64,000 nt of DNA. Source: an uncultured Campylobacterales bacterium (GTDB taxonomy: Bacteria; Campylobacterota; Campylobacteria; Campylobacterales; Arcobacteraceae). The notes beneath the pieces are model-generated. The model was not told where the DNA came from. It searched no databases and was given only the letters and a program-made list of their open reading frames with translations. Below are positions 36,046-45,089 of this stretch, one piece after another; position 1 is the first letter of the stretch, and every line of letters starts with the position of its first letter. The stretch covers positions 62,001 to 126,000 of the forward strand of contig CANLWY010000002.1 of assembly GCA_947494995.1 (NCBI GenBank). The letters run 5' to 3'. Position numbers and translations under genes: made by a program.

Positions 36046-36209
36046 GATAATATACCGGGATATATTAAGTCCTTACTTTTAAGAGTTTCTGTAATGATTC
36101 CTATTAGCAATAGAAAGCTAAAATTAGGTATTTGGCAAGGTATTTGCATGGGTGAATATAGAAATTCTGAAGTGCAAGAGAAATAGTTGTGACAATTATG
36201 GGAATATAA
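36046..36209 (+). pseudogene. C-terminal remnant of a UPF0047/YjbQ-family gene
   Basis: Translation from 36046 gives DNIPGYIKS, LLLRVSVMIPI and KLKLGIWQGICMGEYRNS, matching the end of YjbQ proteins (DN-A-H-IK, S-LLG-S-IP-I, L-LGTWQ-I, EFR). After about 36170 the match moves to another frame, SAREIVVTIMGI, ending with TAA at 36207-36209, so a frameshift has broken it. Upstream, stop codons and no start remain. The stretch 35884-36045 shows nothing else I can identify. Confidence 0.7.
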
Positions 36210-36211
36210 AA

Positions 36212-36236
36212 AGACCACAATAAAAATATGTGGTCT
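36212..36236 (-). terminator. Terminator of the PhzF-like gene
   Basis: Read on the minus strand, AGACCACA and TGTGGTCT form an 8-bp stem around an A/T loop, followed by TTTTTATA. It lies 18 bp beyond the stop of the gene at 36255. Confidence 0.75.
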
Positions 36237-36254
36237 ATCTTAGTTTTTTTAATA

Positions 36255-37088
36255 TTATTCTTTTATAATCCTGCTTGTACCTGATACATTTATTGAACTA
36301 TTTGGAACACTACTAAAGCTTACAAATAATTGAGATGGTTGTTTCATGTCAAAACCTTGTAGAATTTCAATATTTCCTGATTTCTTGAAACCTGTATCTC
36401 TTAAGTACTCACCTAATGCAATAGCAGCTGAACCTGTTGCTGAATCTTCTATTACACCACCATAAGCAAAAGCATTTCTTGAGTGATATAGGTTTTCGTT
36501 TTCTGCCCATAAGATACTAATTGTAACAATATTTTCTTGTTCCATCAATTTTTTAACTTTTGCAAATTCATATTTCATCTCTGATAGTTTTTGTTTCTCT
36601 TTAAGAAAGATTATTAAATGATTATTACCAGAAAATGAAATTTTAACTGGATATTTTTCATTTAGATCATCTTTGTTGAACGAAAATGATTCAATAATAC
36701 TATTAATAAAGTTTTCCTCTACATCTATGGAGTGTGTTTTAACAGAGCTGATACTAGTAAAGCTCTCTCCATTATTTTTACCAACTTCAATTTGTATATT
36801 TCCGTCATTTATAATTAAATTATATGTGCCTACACCAAACTTTTCACCAATACAATAACCACTAGCGACTGTTGCATGACCACAAAATGCAATTTCAGTT
36901 TCAGGAGAAAAATATCTTATTCTAAATGAATTCCCTTGCTTAACTATAAAAGCTGTTTCAGAATAATTAACTTCTTTTGCAATTTTTAGCATTTCTTTAT
37001 CACTTAACATTTCATCACTAAATAATACACCTGCTGGATTACCGCCTTTATTCTTATATGAAAATGCTGATATTTTTTCTACTTTCAT
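36255..37088 (-). CDS. PhzF-family isomerase-like protein
   Basis: Two-domain PhzF/diaminopimelate-epimerase-fold protein of 277 residues. Family motifs are FSYKNKGGNPAGVL at the start, NYSETAFIV with the catalytic Glu equivalent, FCGHATVASGYCI and EDSATGSAAIALGEYL. Despite the name, most members do not make phenazines and their substrates are unknown. It diverges from an AraC-type regulator 126 bp away, which probably controls it. The pair lies between two ybgC-promoter copies, suggesting a transferred cassette. Confidence 0.87.
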   Translation of the reverse strand: MKVEKISAFSYKNKGGNPAGVLFSDEMLSDKEMLKIAKEVNYSETAFIVKQGNSFRIRYFSPETEIAFCGHATVASGYCIGEKFGVGTYNLIINDGNIQIEVGKNNGESFTSISSVKTHSIDVEENFINSIIESFSFNKDDLNEKYPVKISFSGNNHLIIFLKEKQKLSEMKYEFAKVKKLMEQENIVTISILWAENENLYHSRNAFAYGGVIEDSATGSAAIALGEYLRDTGFKKSGNIEILQGFDMKQPSQLFVSFSSVPNSSINVSGTSRIIKE

Positions 37089-37214
37089 TTTATTTCCTTA
37101 ATTTTTTTATAATTATAGAGAAGTTTGAAAATTAATTCTACATTATATTTTACATTTTAAATGCTATATATTGCTATTTTTTGTGCTTTAAATTGTTATT
37201 TGATACAATTAATT

Positions 37215-38081
37215 ATGAAAAAAGATACTAAACATACTCATGCAGATATTGTAAATAAGTCTTTATCCTATATTTATAAACATATTGATGCAAATATCAC
37301 CTTAGATGATTTAGCAAGACTAAACAGTGTCAGTAAATATCACTTTCATAGAATATTTAAAGAAGAAACTGGGGAGAATTTATTTGAAAGAATTATTTCT
37401 ATTCGTTTGCAAAAAGCTGCGAATTTACTTGTAAGTAATAGTTATTCAACAATCAGTGAAATTAGAGAACAATGTGGATATAGTTCACATTCTTCATTTG
37501 TTAAAGCATTTAAAAATAGATTTGCATATACACCCAGTCAATGGAAAAAAGGCAGTTATATTGATTATTCAAGAAAAAATATCTCATTTGATGTTACTAC
37601 TAACGAGGATTTTTTAAGTCTTACACCAATTATTAAAGTAGCTCCAAAAAAAGTTTGTGCCTATATTAGACATAAAGGTTACGATTTATCTGTAACTAAA
37701 ACTTGGCAGAAGTTGATGGCTTACTCCTATGAAAAAAAACTTGATAGTGCTACTCAAATTGGAATATTCCACGATAACCCTGTTATCACGCCATATGAAG
37801 ATTGTCAATATATTGCTGCTTTAGAAGTAGACAATATATTTATTGCAACAAATTCTATTAGTAAACTAGAAATTGAAGAATCATTGTGTGCTATTTTTCA
37901 TTATGAAGGTATATATGGAGATGTAACTAGACTGATGGTTTATATTTACAATTATTGGTTGCCAAATAGTGAATATGAAGCAAAGACACTGCCACCTTAT
38001 GTAATCTATCATAAAAACCATTTGTTAGAAGAAAATAATCATTTTAATTTGGATTTTTATATCCCCATTCAAATTGTTTAA
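37215..38081 (+). CDS. AraC-family regulator with a GyrI-like effector domain
   Basis: Transcription factor with the DNA-binding domain first: two helix-turn-helix units (about 22-110), with LDDLARLNSVSKYHFHRIFKEETG and ISEIREQCGYSSHSSFVKAFK. The C-terminal ~150 residues look like a GyrI/SbmC small-molecule-binding domain ending in FYIPIQIV. The frame extends to an ATG at 37161, but that adds a hydrophobic stretch not usual in the family, and a promoter-like GATACAAT overlaps it; I chose 37215, although its ribosome site is weak. Likely controls the divergent PhzF gene. Confidence 0.82.
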   Translation: MKKDTKHTHADIVNKSLSYIYKHIDANITLDDLARLNSVSKYHFHRIFKEETGENLFERIISIRLQKAANLLVSNSYSTISEIREQCGYSSHSSFVKAFKNRFAYTPSQWKKGSYIDYSRKNISFDVTTNEDFLSLTPIIKVAPKKVCAYIRHKGYDLSVTKTWQKLMAYSYEKKLDSATQIGIFHDNPVITPYEDCQYIAALEVDNIFIATNSISKLEIEESLCAIFHYEGIYGDVTRLMVYIYNYWLPNSEYEAKTLPPYVIYHKNHLLEENNHFNLDFYIPIQIV

Positions 38082-38302
38082 AAATGTATATATCTAAAGC
38101 TCTTATTCTAAAGGCTATTTAGTATTTTATAATATTGATATATCACACATATTAAATCATAAATCATAGGTGTTTCATTAACTATCTAATTACTGATGAA
38201 TACTAAATTTGTTGACTTAGCAGGGTGTTTGTCTGGCAGAAAATAGAGGTTTTGCAGTAACAAGAATATAATGATTAGTGAATAAAAAATTATATTAAAA
38301 TG
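38082..38302. other. Gene-free spacer between the AraC gene and repeat copy B
   Basis: AT-rich with no convincing gene. A short stretch near 38216-38272 can be read as QGVCLAENRGFAVTRI before a stop, possibly the end of a decayed gene, but I cannot assign it. Confidence 0.4.
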
Positions 38303-38372
38303 TAAATCCTGATATAATTTAACATTCGATTTAAAGGGACTTATTGTAATGAAGATAAGAATTTATTATGAG
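38303..38372 (+). repeat. Decayed copy B of the ybgC promoter and first codons
   Basis: Matches 39072-39138: TAAATCCTGATATAATT, AACATTCGAT, AAAGGGA and an ATG at 38349. The frame reads MKIRIYYENRFIL and stops. The first seven codons are closer to a typical YbgC start than the intact gene's own. The consensus -10 TATAAT is kept, so it may still be transcribed. Past 38390 to 38476 I see no gene. Confidence 0.85.
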
Positions 38373-38476
38373 AATAGATTCATACTATAATTTTCTATAA
38401 AAGTTCTTTTTATAGTATTTCTTTGTTTGAGATTGTTAAGTAATTTACTAATTTATGCAATATTTTGGGCATGATT

Positions 38477-38956
38477 TTAGGCAAAAATTTTATATGGCCA
38501 ACAATCATCATCTTTTCCAACATCTAAGTTTTTATCAATAAACATTTTTCTAATATCATCTAAGTGTTCATAATCCAATGGAAATATTGATATATTCATA
38601 AATAACCAGCTCTTAATAGGTTTTTGTTTATTTTTAATCGAAAATAAACCTCCCCATCCTATTCCTTGTTTTAACATTACAAATAAATCTTGATTATCTA
38701 TAATCTCACTGTTAAAACAATACCAGTTAAAAACAAGTTTTTTTTCATATATTTCTATGGATTTAAAGAAAATTGCATTAAGTACAGTTAATAACAAAAA
38801 TAATGTAATTAAAAATCCTAGAAGTTTTGCAAACCAATTTTCCATTAAAAGTACAAAAATTCCTCCAATAGAACACATGATTAAAAAATAGTATACGACA
38901 TATAAAACACGACTTAAACCAATATAAGTAAGTGTATAGTTTTGATTGTTTTTCAT
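38477..38956 (-). CDS. Hypothetical membrane protein, 159 residues
   Basis: Two adjacent hydrophobic helices (about 13-33 and 43-64) are followed by a soluble, aromatic-rich domain containing WYCFNSE, GIGWGGLFSI and a C-terminal DDDCWPYKI. This layout, with paired helices then a beta-rich tail, resembles PH-like membrane proteins, but I cannot assign a family. It lies alone between repeat copies B and C, opposite to ybgC, so it may be the cargo of a second insertion. Confidence 0.7.
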   Translation of the reverse strand: MKNNQNYTLTYIGLSRVLYVVYYFLIMCSIGGIFVLLMENWFAKLLGFLITLFLLLTVLNAIFFKSIEIYEKKLVFNWYCFNSEIIDNQDLFVMLKQGIGWGGLFSIKNKQKPIKSWLFMNISIFPLDYEHLDDIRKMFIDKNLDVGKDDDCWPYKIFA

Positions 38957-39053
38957 TTTAGAACTTTTTAATGTTTATAATATAGAGAATTATATCTGTA
39001 TAATTATAAATCTATTATTTTCTATGACTTAAGTAAAAACAAGAAGTTATGCC

Positions 39054-39138
39054 TATATGGATATACAATATAAATCCTGATATAATTCAACATTCGATAT
39101 AAAGGGATATACAGTAATGAAGTTGAGAATTTTTTATG
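39054..39138 (+). repeat. Copy C: functional ybgC promoter and gene start
   Basis: Reference copy of the repeat, with -10 TATAAT in CCTGATATAATTC, ribosome site AAAGGGAT and the ybgC ATG at 39117. Copies A and B lie 3.3 kb and 0.77 kb upstream in the same orientation. Confidence 0.85.
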
Positions 39139-39479
39139 AAGATACAGATATAGGTGGTGTAGTTTATTATGCGAACTATTTAAAGTTTTGTGAGAGAGCA
39201 AGAAGTAATATATTTTTTGAAAAGGGTTTATCTCCCCATAATGAAGATGAATTTTTTGTTGTAAAAAAAGTTGAAGCAGATTATATTAAGTCAGCTACTT
39301 TTGCAGATGTTTTAGATGTTACTTCTAGAGTTGTATCTCAAAAGAGTGCTTCTTTGGAGATTTTTCATGAGATATTTAGGGGTGATGAACTTCTTTTTAC
39401 TGCGAAAATAAAGCTGGCATATTTAAAAAACTATAGACCTACTAAAATTCCAAAAGAAATATTAGAAGTTTTTCAATAA
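39117..39479 (+). CDS. ybgC: YbgC-type acyl-CoA thioesterase
   Basis: Hot-dog-fold thioesterase of 120 residues, often associated with the Tol-Pal system or phospholipid metabolism. The active-site motif is YEDTDIGGVVYYANYLKFCERA, with the catalytic Asp in D-T-D and Tyr in VVYYANY. The first codons (MKLRIFYEDTD) define the repeated sequence found twice upstream. No tol or pal genes are adjacent. Confidence 0.88.
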   Translation: MKLRIFYEDTDIGGVVYYANYLKFCERARSNIFFEKGLSPHNEDEFFVVKKVEADYIKSATFADVLDVTSRVVSQKSASLEIFHEIFRGDELLFTAKIKLAYLKNYRPTKIPKEILEVFQ

Positions 39480-39658
39480 GGATATAATCATTAAATAAAG
39501 CTTAAAAGTAAACTATATAGAGCTTTATAAGCAATTATTAATTTTTGGATAATTTAAAAATAATTCATTTGGTGATTTGTTACCAATCTTTTACTTTATA
39601 ATTTAATTTAATATCTGATATTATTTTAATTTTATTTGAAATAGGATTTAAACAACTA

Positions 39659-40669
39659 ATGAGTAAATATGTTATTGCGTGCATCGAAAGTGATGTAGAA
39701 ATACTTGATTCTTTATATAATAAAATTGCAAGAATTGTAGATAGTGATTATATAATAGAAAGTTATATAAATGCAGAACAAGCCCTTATAGGCTGTTATA
39801 ACTATATTATAGCAGGTAATGAGATCTTAATCACTATTATTGGTTCTGATACTTCGGGTATGAAAATTGACGACTTTATAATTGAATTACATAAAAACTC
39901 TCCAAATACTAAAAATATACTTTTTAAAGAGGTTACAACTGTTGAATCTTTAGAGAGAATTATAAATGAAGCCTCAATTTATCAAATGATTCCAAAAAGG
40001 TTTGATAGGGTAGATTTTGAGTTAATCATATTAGAAGCAATTAAGCAAAATGCTCAAGAAAGAAGACTAAAAGATTATCAAAAAGTTTTAGAAAGTGCCG
40101 TTGAAAAAAGAACTAAAGAATTAAACGACATAAATGTAAAACTTGAAATTTTAGCTACTACAGACTCTTTATCTGGAGTAAAAAATAGAAGAAGTTTCTA
40201 TGAATCTTCTGCTCCAATGCTTAAATATACTAGAAGAGAAAATAAAAAACTAGCTGTTCTTATGATTGATATAGATAAATTCAAAATGATAAATGATATT
40301 TATGGACATTCTGTAGGTGATGATGTTATTAGGCTTATGGCTCAAAAAACAAAAGATACTTTAAGAAACTCAGATATTTTTGGAAGACTTGGTGGTGAAG
40401 AGTTTGCAGCAGTTTTACCAAATACTTCCCAAAGAGGTGCTTTAAAAGCTGCTGAAAATATTAGATTTGAGATAGAAAATTTAGAGTATAGAACAGCAAA
40501 AGATGAAAGGATAAAATTCACTGTAAGTGTAGGAGTTGCATTACTTCATTCAAATGATCCTGACTTAGATACACTCCTTCATAGAGCAGATTTAGCCCTT
40601 TATGATGCCAAGCGAGCTGGTAGAAATAGAGTAATTCTTTCAAAAGATGATGAAAATATAGAAGACTAA
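39659..40669 (+). CDS. GGDEF protein with a degenerate receiver-like domain
   Basis: Cytoplasmic diguanylate cyclase of 336 residues. Residues 1-125 look like a response-regulator receiver, but the acidic pocket and phospho-site are poorly kept (IIGSDTSGM carries the only candidate Asp; the KP motif reads PKRFD). A coiled coil (about 130-165) leads to the GGDEF domain from TTDSLSGVKNRRSF, with GGEEF and an RNSD inhibitory site. Cyclase activity looks intact; control by phosphorylation is doubtful. Confidence 0.85.
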   Translation: MSKYVIACIESDVEILDSLYNKIARIVDSDYIIESYINAEQALIGCYNYIIAGNEILITIIGSDTSGMKIDDFIIELHKNSPNTKNILFKEVTTVESLERIINEASIYQMIPKRFDRVDFELIILEAIKQNAQERRLKDYQKVLESAVEKRTKELNDINVKLEILATTDSLSGVKNRRSFYESSAPMLKYTRRENKKLAVLMIDIDKFKMINDIYGHSVGDDVIRLMAQKTKDTLRNSDIFGRLGGEEFAAVLPNTSQRGALKAAENIRFEIENLEYRTAKDERIKFTVSVGVALLHSNDPDLDTLLHRADLALYDAKRAGRNRVILSKDDENIED

Positions 40670-40741
40670 TTTAACTCTTCAATTTACAACAAGCTTAAAA
40701 CGATAAAATATACCTTTTATATTATATTTAAAGGATTTTTA

Positions 40742-41992
40742 GTGTTAGAAATTTTCGTTGTAGGATATTGTCTATTTTTCCTATTTACTATATATACTTC
40801 ATTTATGCAAATTGGTTTTGTAAAAAATGCAAAAAATTTAAAAGCAATCATTTTAGATAAGGACAAATATCAAGAGGCTGCAAACTACTCTATAGAAAAA
40901 GAAAAACTTGCTATTGCATCATCTTTTTATAGTTTTGTTTTATTTATTATGTGGATTGGGTTTGGGCTAAATGTTTTAGATTCAATCACAAGTTTTGAAT
41001 CAGCTTGGTTAAAAGCAGTAGTTTTTGTAAACTTGTTTATAATTGTAAATTGGTTACTAGGGCTTCCTTTTGAACTTTATTCAACATTTAAACTTGATAA
41101 AAAATATGGTTTTTCGAATATGACACCAGCACTTTATATTAAAGATACTATCAAAACAGGAATTCTGTTTTTAGTTTTTGGTTCTGCTGTTATTGCCGCT
41201 ATTTCTTGGATAATTAGTATTTTTTCAGCTTGGTGGATTTGGGGATTTGTATTTATTTTTGCAGTGATAATTTTAATAAATATGCTTTATCCTGTAATTA
41301 GAGATAAAATGTTTGATAAATTTGAGTCTTTAAAAGATAAAGAACTAGAAGCAAAAATTGAGAATCTTTTAGACCAAGTAGGATTTAAAAGTTCAGGTGT
41401 TTTTTCTGTAGATGCAAGTAAAAGAGATAATAGATTAAATGCATATTTTGGAGGACTTGGTAGCACAAAAAGAGTTGTTTTATTTGATACCTTAGTTGAA
41501 AAATTAAGTCATAATGAGCTTTTAGCTGTATTAGGTCATGAACTAGGACACTTTAAAAATGGAGACATCTTAAAAAATATCGGTATTATGGGTGTTGTAA
41601 TGTTTGTATTTTTTGCAATTTTTGGAAATCTTAGTGAAGAGATTTTTTTAGGTCTTTCTTTAAAAAATGAGCCTTATGCCATCATTACACTATTTTTGAT
41701 ATTTTCACCTATTTTATCGTTTTTCTTAATGCCTTTAATTTCATTAATTTCTAGACATAATGAATATGCCGCAGATGAATTTGGTTCTGATTTACAAAGT
41801 AAAGAAGATTTAGTTAGTGCTTTGTTGAAACTTGCAAATGAAAATAAATCATTTCCTTTATCACATCCTTTATATATTTTCTTTTATTATTCTCATCCTC
41901 CTTTAGTTGAGAGATTTAAAGAGCTTGGATATGATGTTCATGATGATACCAATGAGGCATTAAAAGATAGTATATTCAAAAATGCAGATTGA
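40742..41992 (+). CDS. M48-family membrane metalloprotease (Ste24-like)
   Basis: Integral membrane zinc protease of 416 residues. The zinc site is HELGH within LGHELGHFKNGD and the third ligand Glu is in HNEYAADEFG. About seven helices and the long N-terminal membrane region before it match CAAX-protease/Ste24 relatives rather than the shorter HtpX. The start is GTG at 40742 with AAAGGA 6 bp upstream. It overlaps rmuC by 11 bp. Role in membrane protein quality control is the family expectation. Confidence 0.9.
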   Translation: MLEIFVVGYCLFFLFTIYTSFMQIGFVKNAKNLKAIILDKDKYQEAANYSIEKEKLAIASSFYSFVLFIMWIGFGLNVLDSITSFESAWLKAVVFVNLFIIVNWLLGLPFELYSTFKLDKKYGFSNMTPALYIKDTIKTGILFLVFGSAVIAAISWIISIFSAWWIWGFVFIFAVIILINMLYPVIRDKMFDKFESLKDKELEAKIENLLDQVGFKSSGVFSVDASKRDNRLNAYFGGLGSTKRVVLFDTLVEKLSHNELLAVLGHELGHFKNGDILKNIGIMGVVMFVFFAIFGNLSEEIFLGLSLKNEPYAIITLFLIFSPILSFFLMPLISLISRHNEYAADEFGSDLQSKEDLVSALLKLANENKSFPLSHPLYIFFYYSHPPLVERFKELGYDVHDDTNEALKDSIFKNAD

Positions 41993-43379
41993 TAATACGA
42001 ATTTAATTGCAATTGTAGCTCTTCTTATAGGGCTTATTGTTGGAGGTTTAGTTCTTTGGCTAATCCTTCGACAAAAAATTAATCTTTTAGAAGAAAAAAT
42101 TGAGTTAACAAAAAATTCTTATAGTTCTTTAATTGATAAGTACGAAGAAAATATCACAAAGCTAGAAGATGATTTACTTTCAAAAGATGATATTTTTGAA
42201 GATAAAATCCAATTAATAGAAGCAAACTTTGGTGAAACTTTAGCATATGAGAGAAGTAAGTCAGATTTAGAAAAAAAGTCTTTAATAAACTCTTTTGAAG
42301 ATAAAAAAGAGCAAATGCAAAGTGAATTTACTTTAAAAGAAGAGAATCTAAAAGAGAAAATTGAACTTTTAGAGTCTTCAAAGGATAGATTAAAACAAGA
42401 GTTTGAAAATTTAGCAAATAAACTTTTTGAAGAGAATGCAAAAAAATCATCTACAAATTTAACACAGATGTTAACTCCTTTTAAAGATCAACTTACTTCT
42501 TTTGGTAAAAGAGTTGATGATATTTATAATGAAGAAACAAAACAAAGAACATCTCTTTTAACTGAGATTAAAAACTTAAAAGATTTAAACAATCAAATTT
42601 CACAAGATGCTATAAATTTAACAAAAGCATTAAAGGGCGAAAATAAAACCCAAGGTGATTGGGGTGAGCTTATTTTATCAAAGATATTAGAACAAACTGG
42701 ATTACGTGAGGGAGTAGAATACTCAACACAAGGCTCTTATACTGATATTGATGGCAAAAGATTAAGACCTGATGTTATTGTACACTTACCTCAAGAAAAA
42801 GATATAGTTATTGATTCAAAAGTGTCTTTAACAGCTTATTTAAAATATACAGAAGCTGATAATGATTTGGAAAGAGATTTAGCAACAAAAGAACTTATCA
42901 AATCAATTTACGCACATATAAAAGGTTTAAGTGTTAAATCATATGAAAATATTGATGCAGTTAAAACTTTAGATTTTGTACTAATGTTTATACCTATTGA
43001 GGGTGCTTTTATGTTAGCAGCTTCTGAAGATAATAATCTCTTTAAAACAGCTTTTGAAAACAATATTATGCTTGTTTCTCCTTCAACTCTTTTTGCAACT
43101 TTAAGAACAGTAGAGAATATTTGGAGATATGAACATCAAAATGAAAATGCTTTATTAATTTCAAAAAAAGCAGCGGATATGTATGATAAGTTTGCAGGTT
43201 TTGTATCAGATATTGAAGCAATAGGTTTAAATATAAATAGAACACAAAAAGCTTATGATGATACAATGAATAAACTAACTTTAGGTAAAGGAAATTTACT
43301 TAGACGAAGTGAAGAGTTTATAGAACTTGGTGTAAAAGCCAAAAAGAAAATAGACTCTCAAAAACTATTAGGTGAATAA
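41982..43379 (+). CDS. rmuC: RmuC-family protein
   Basis: Membrane-anchored protein of 465 residues. One N-terminal helix (about 8-29) is followed by a long coiled coil (about 32-150) and the RmuC domain with GDWGELILSKILEQTGLREGVEY, RPDVIVHLPQEKDIVIDSKVSL and FIPIEGAFMLA. The D-x-K motif resembles restriction-nuclease folds; RmuC limits DNA inversion or recombination in E. coli. It is coupled to the M48 gene upstream and ends directly before the metal permease. Confidence 0.92.
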   Translation: MQIDNTNLIAIVALLIGLIVGGLVLWLILRQKINLLEEKIELTKNSYSSLIDKYEENITKLEDDLLSKDDIFEDKIQLIEANFGETLAYERSKSDLEKKSLINSFEDKKEQMQSEFTLKEENLKEKIELLESSKDRLKQEFENLANKLFEENAKKSSTNLTQMLTPFKDQLTSFGKRVDDIYNEETKQRTSLLTEIKNLKDLNNQISQDAINLTKALKGENKTQGDWGELILSKILEQTGLREGVEYSTQGSYTDIDGKRLRPDVIVHLPQEKDIVIDSKVSLTAYLKYTEADNDLERDLATKELIKSIYAHIKGLSVKSYENIDAVKTLDFVLMFIPIEGAFMLAASEDNNLFKTAFENNIMLVSPSTLFATLRTVENIWRYEHQNENALLISKKAADMYDKFAGFVSDIEAIGLNINRTQKAYDDTMNKLTLGKGNLLRRSEEFIELGVKAKKKIDSQKLLGE

Positions 43380-44516
43380 ATGAATATTTTAATAGATTTT
43401 TATAACAATTATTTTTTACTGATTGATGCAATGTCAATCTATATAATTATTGGGCTATTTTTTGCTGGAGTTTTAAAACAACTTATTTCTGATGATTTTG
43501 TAGCTAGAAATTTAGGTAAAGACTCAACAGGATCAGTTATAAAGGCAACAATATTTGGAATACCTCTTCCTGTTTGTTCTTGTTCTGTGATTCCAATTGC
43601 TCAAGGTCTTAAAAAAGAGGGTGCTAGTAAAGGTGCTGTGCAGAGTTTTTTAATCTCAACACCTATAACTGGAGTTGATTCAATTTTAGCAACATTTTCA
43701 TTTTTTGGATTAGTATTTACTATTTTTAGAATTATTAGTTCAGTAATTATTGCAATTACTGTTGGTCTTATTCAAAATTTTATACAAGCAAAAGATAAAA
43801 TTCCAGAAAAACCAAATCCAATGGTTTTCTCAACTGCTCAAATGGCAAATAATCACGCCTTTACTGTAAATAAACCAAAAGAAGAGAGTAGTTCTTGTTG
43901 TAGTTCAGCAACTTCTTGTTGTGATACAAAAGAGAAAAAGAGTTTTTCTATAAAAGCTGTTTTTACATATGCCTATAAAACACTTTTTGAAGATATGGTA
44001 AAAGCTTTGTTTATTGGACTTTTATTGGGAGCATTATTTACAACTTTTGTACCAAGAGAATATTCTTCATTGCTTTTTGAGAATGAGATTCTTACATATT
44101 TTGTAATTCTCCTTGTTGCGATACCTTTATATACTTGTGCTACAGCTTCTCTTCCAATAGCAGCAGCTTTTATGCTACAAGGAATGAGTGGAGGGGCAGC
44201 ATTTATATTTTTAACAGCAGGACCAGCTACTAGTGCTGTTACAATGAGTGTTGTTTACAAAATGCTTGGAAGAACTTCTTTACTGATTTATGTTACAACT
44301 ATTTCTATTATGGCTTTAGCTTTTGGTTTTATTTTTGATTTAGTTTTTGATAACTTAGAAATTTTAAATATTTCTCCTGATACGGAAGATATTTCTATTA
44401 TAAATAGGATTTTTTCTTATATTTTATTGGCACTTATTGCTTATTATTTATTGAAACCATTCTTTACAAAGAAACAAGAGTCTTGTTGTAGTTCAGAAAG
44501 TAATTGTTGTAAATGA
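43380..44516 (+). CDS. SO_0444-type permease, probable Cu/Zn exporter
   Basis: Polytopic permease of 378 residues with about eight helices in two halves. PLPVCSCSVIPIAQGLKKEGASKGA is the family signature, with a second CATASLPIA in the other half. The central loop carries SSCCSSATSCCD and the C-terminus CCSSESNCC, two near-matching Cys clusters that probably bind metal. Family members export copper, zinc or organoarsenicals (ArsP). The gene follows rmuC without a gap and overlaps the next gene by 4 bp. Confidence 0.82.
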   Translation: MNILIDFYNNYFLLIDAMSIYIIIGLFFAGVLKQLISDDFVARNLGKDSTGSVIKATIFGIPLPVCSCSVIPIAQGLKKEGASKGAVQSFLISTPITGVDSILATFSFFGLVFTIFRIISSVIIAITVGLIQNFIQAKDKIPEKPNPMVFSTAQMANNHAFTVNKPKEESSSCCSSATSCCDTKEKKSFSIKAVFTYAYKTLFEDMVKALFIGLLLGALFTTFVPREYSSLLFENEILTYFVILLVAIPLYTCATASLPIAAAFMLQGMSGGAAFIFLTAGPATSAVTMSVVYKMLGRTSLLIYVTTISIMALAFGFIFDLVFDNLEILNISPDTEDISIINRIFSYILLALIAYYLLKPFFTKKQESCCSSESNCCK

Positions 44517-45079
44517 AGCTTTTGTTATTATGGGCTTTATTGATAAGTTTTTCTTTTTCTAAACCTTTAGTTGAAACGAATTATGAGTATTATAATATTT
44601 ATCCAACAAACAAACACAAGTTGGAGGATAGTATGGATAACACTTCTCCAATTTTTACTTTTGGAGAAGTTAGACATGGAACAGTAAATTGGAAAATTAA
44701 ATATTATTATAAAAGAGAAAGAATAGATGGTATTTGCTCAATTACAGCTGTTAAGACAAAAGTAAATGTAATCTATCATGTCCCAAAAATTGCGAAAAAT
44801 TATAAATCGCCTAAGGGAACAAGACAAGTGTTTCAAAGATATTATGAAATATTGAAAACATATTTAAAAAAACATGCAGAAATTGCAGTTGAAGCAGCAG
44901 ATGAAATAGAAAAAGAATTAGTAAAGATTAAACCTTTAAATAATTGTGAGCTTATAAAAACTGATGCTAAAAGAGTTGCAAAATCAATTTTAGTAAAATA
45001 TAAAAAGAAAAACAAAGATTATGAAATACGAACATATGAAGGTTTCTTAGAAGGTGTCCGTGTTGCAAAGTTACTATAG
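44513..45079 (+). CDS. DUF922-like exported protein lacking the protease motif
   Basis: Periplasmic protein of 188 residues with a signal peptide (about 1-16). The overall plan fits DUF922 zinc-protease-like proteins: two Cys (GICSI and NNCELI), a W-x-I-K-Y strand and a C-terminal DYEIRTYEG in place of YD-T-HG. The expected HExxH is HAEIA in LKKHAEIAVEA, so a catalytic zinc site is probably lost. It overlaps the metal permease and precedes another metallopeptidase gene. Confidence 0.6.
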   Translation: MKLLLLWALLISFSFSKPLVETNYEYYNIYPTNKHKLEDSMDNTSPIFTFGEVRHGTVNWKIKYYYKRERIDGICSITAVKTKVNVIYHVPKIAKNYKSPKGTRQVFQRYYEILKTYLKKHAEIAVEAADEIEKELVKIKPLNNCELIKTDAKRVAKSILVKYKKKNKDYEIRTYEGFLEGVRVAKLL

Positions 45080-45089
45080 GAGTTAGTAC

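Noticed and set aside
36033-36218. Minus-strand frame of 61 codons
   Set aside because: It lies antisense to the YjbQ remnant, has no good ribosome site and no recognisable protein features.
35612-39116. Insertion sequence or integron
   Set aside because: No transposase, integrase or terminal inverted repeat is visible; the repeats are direct copies of a gene start, not IS ends or attC sites.
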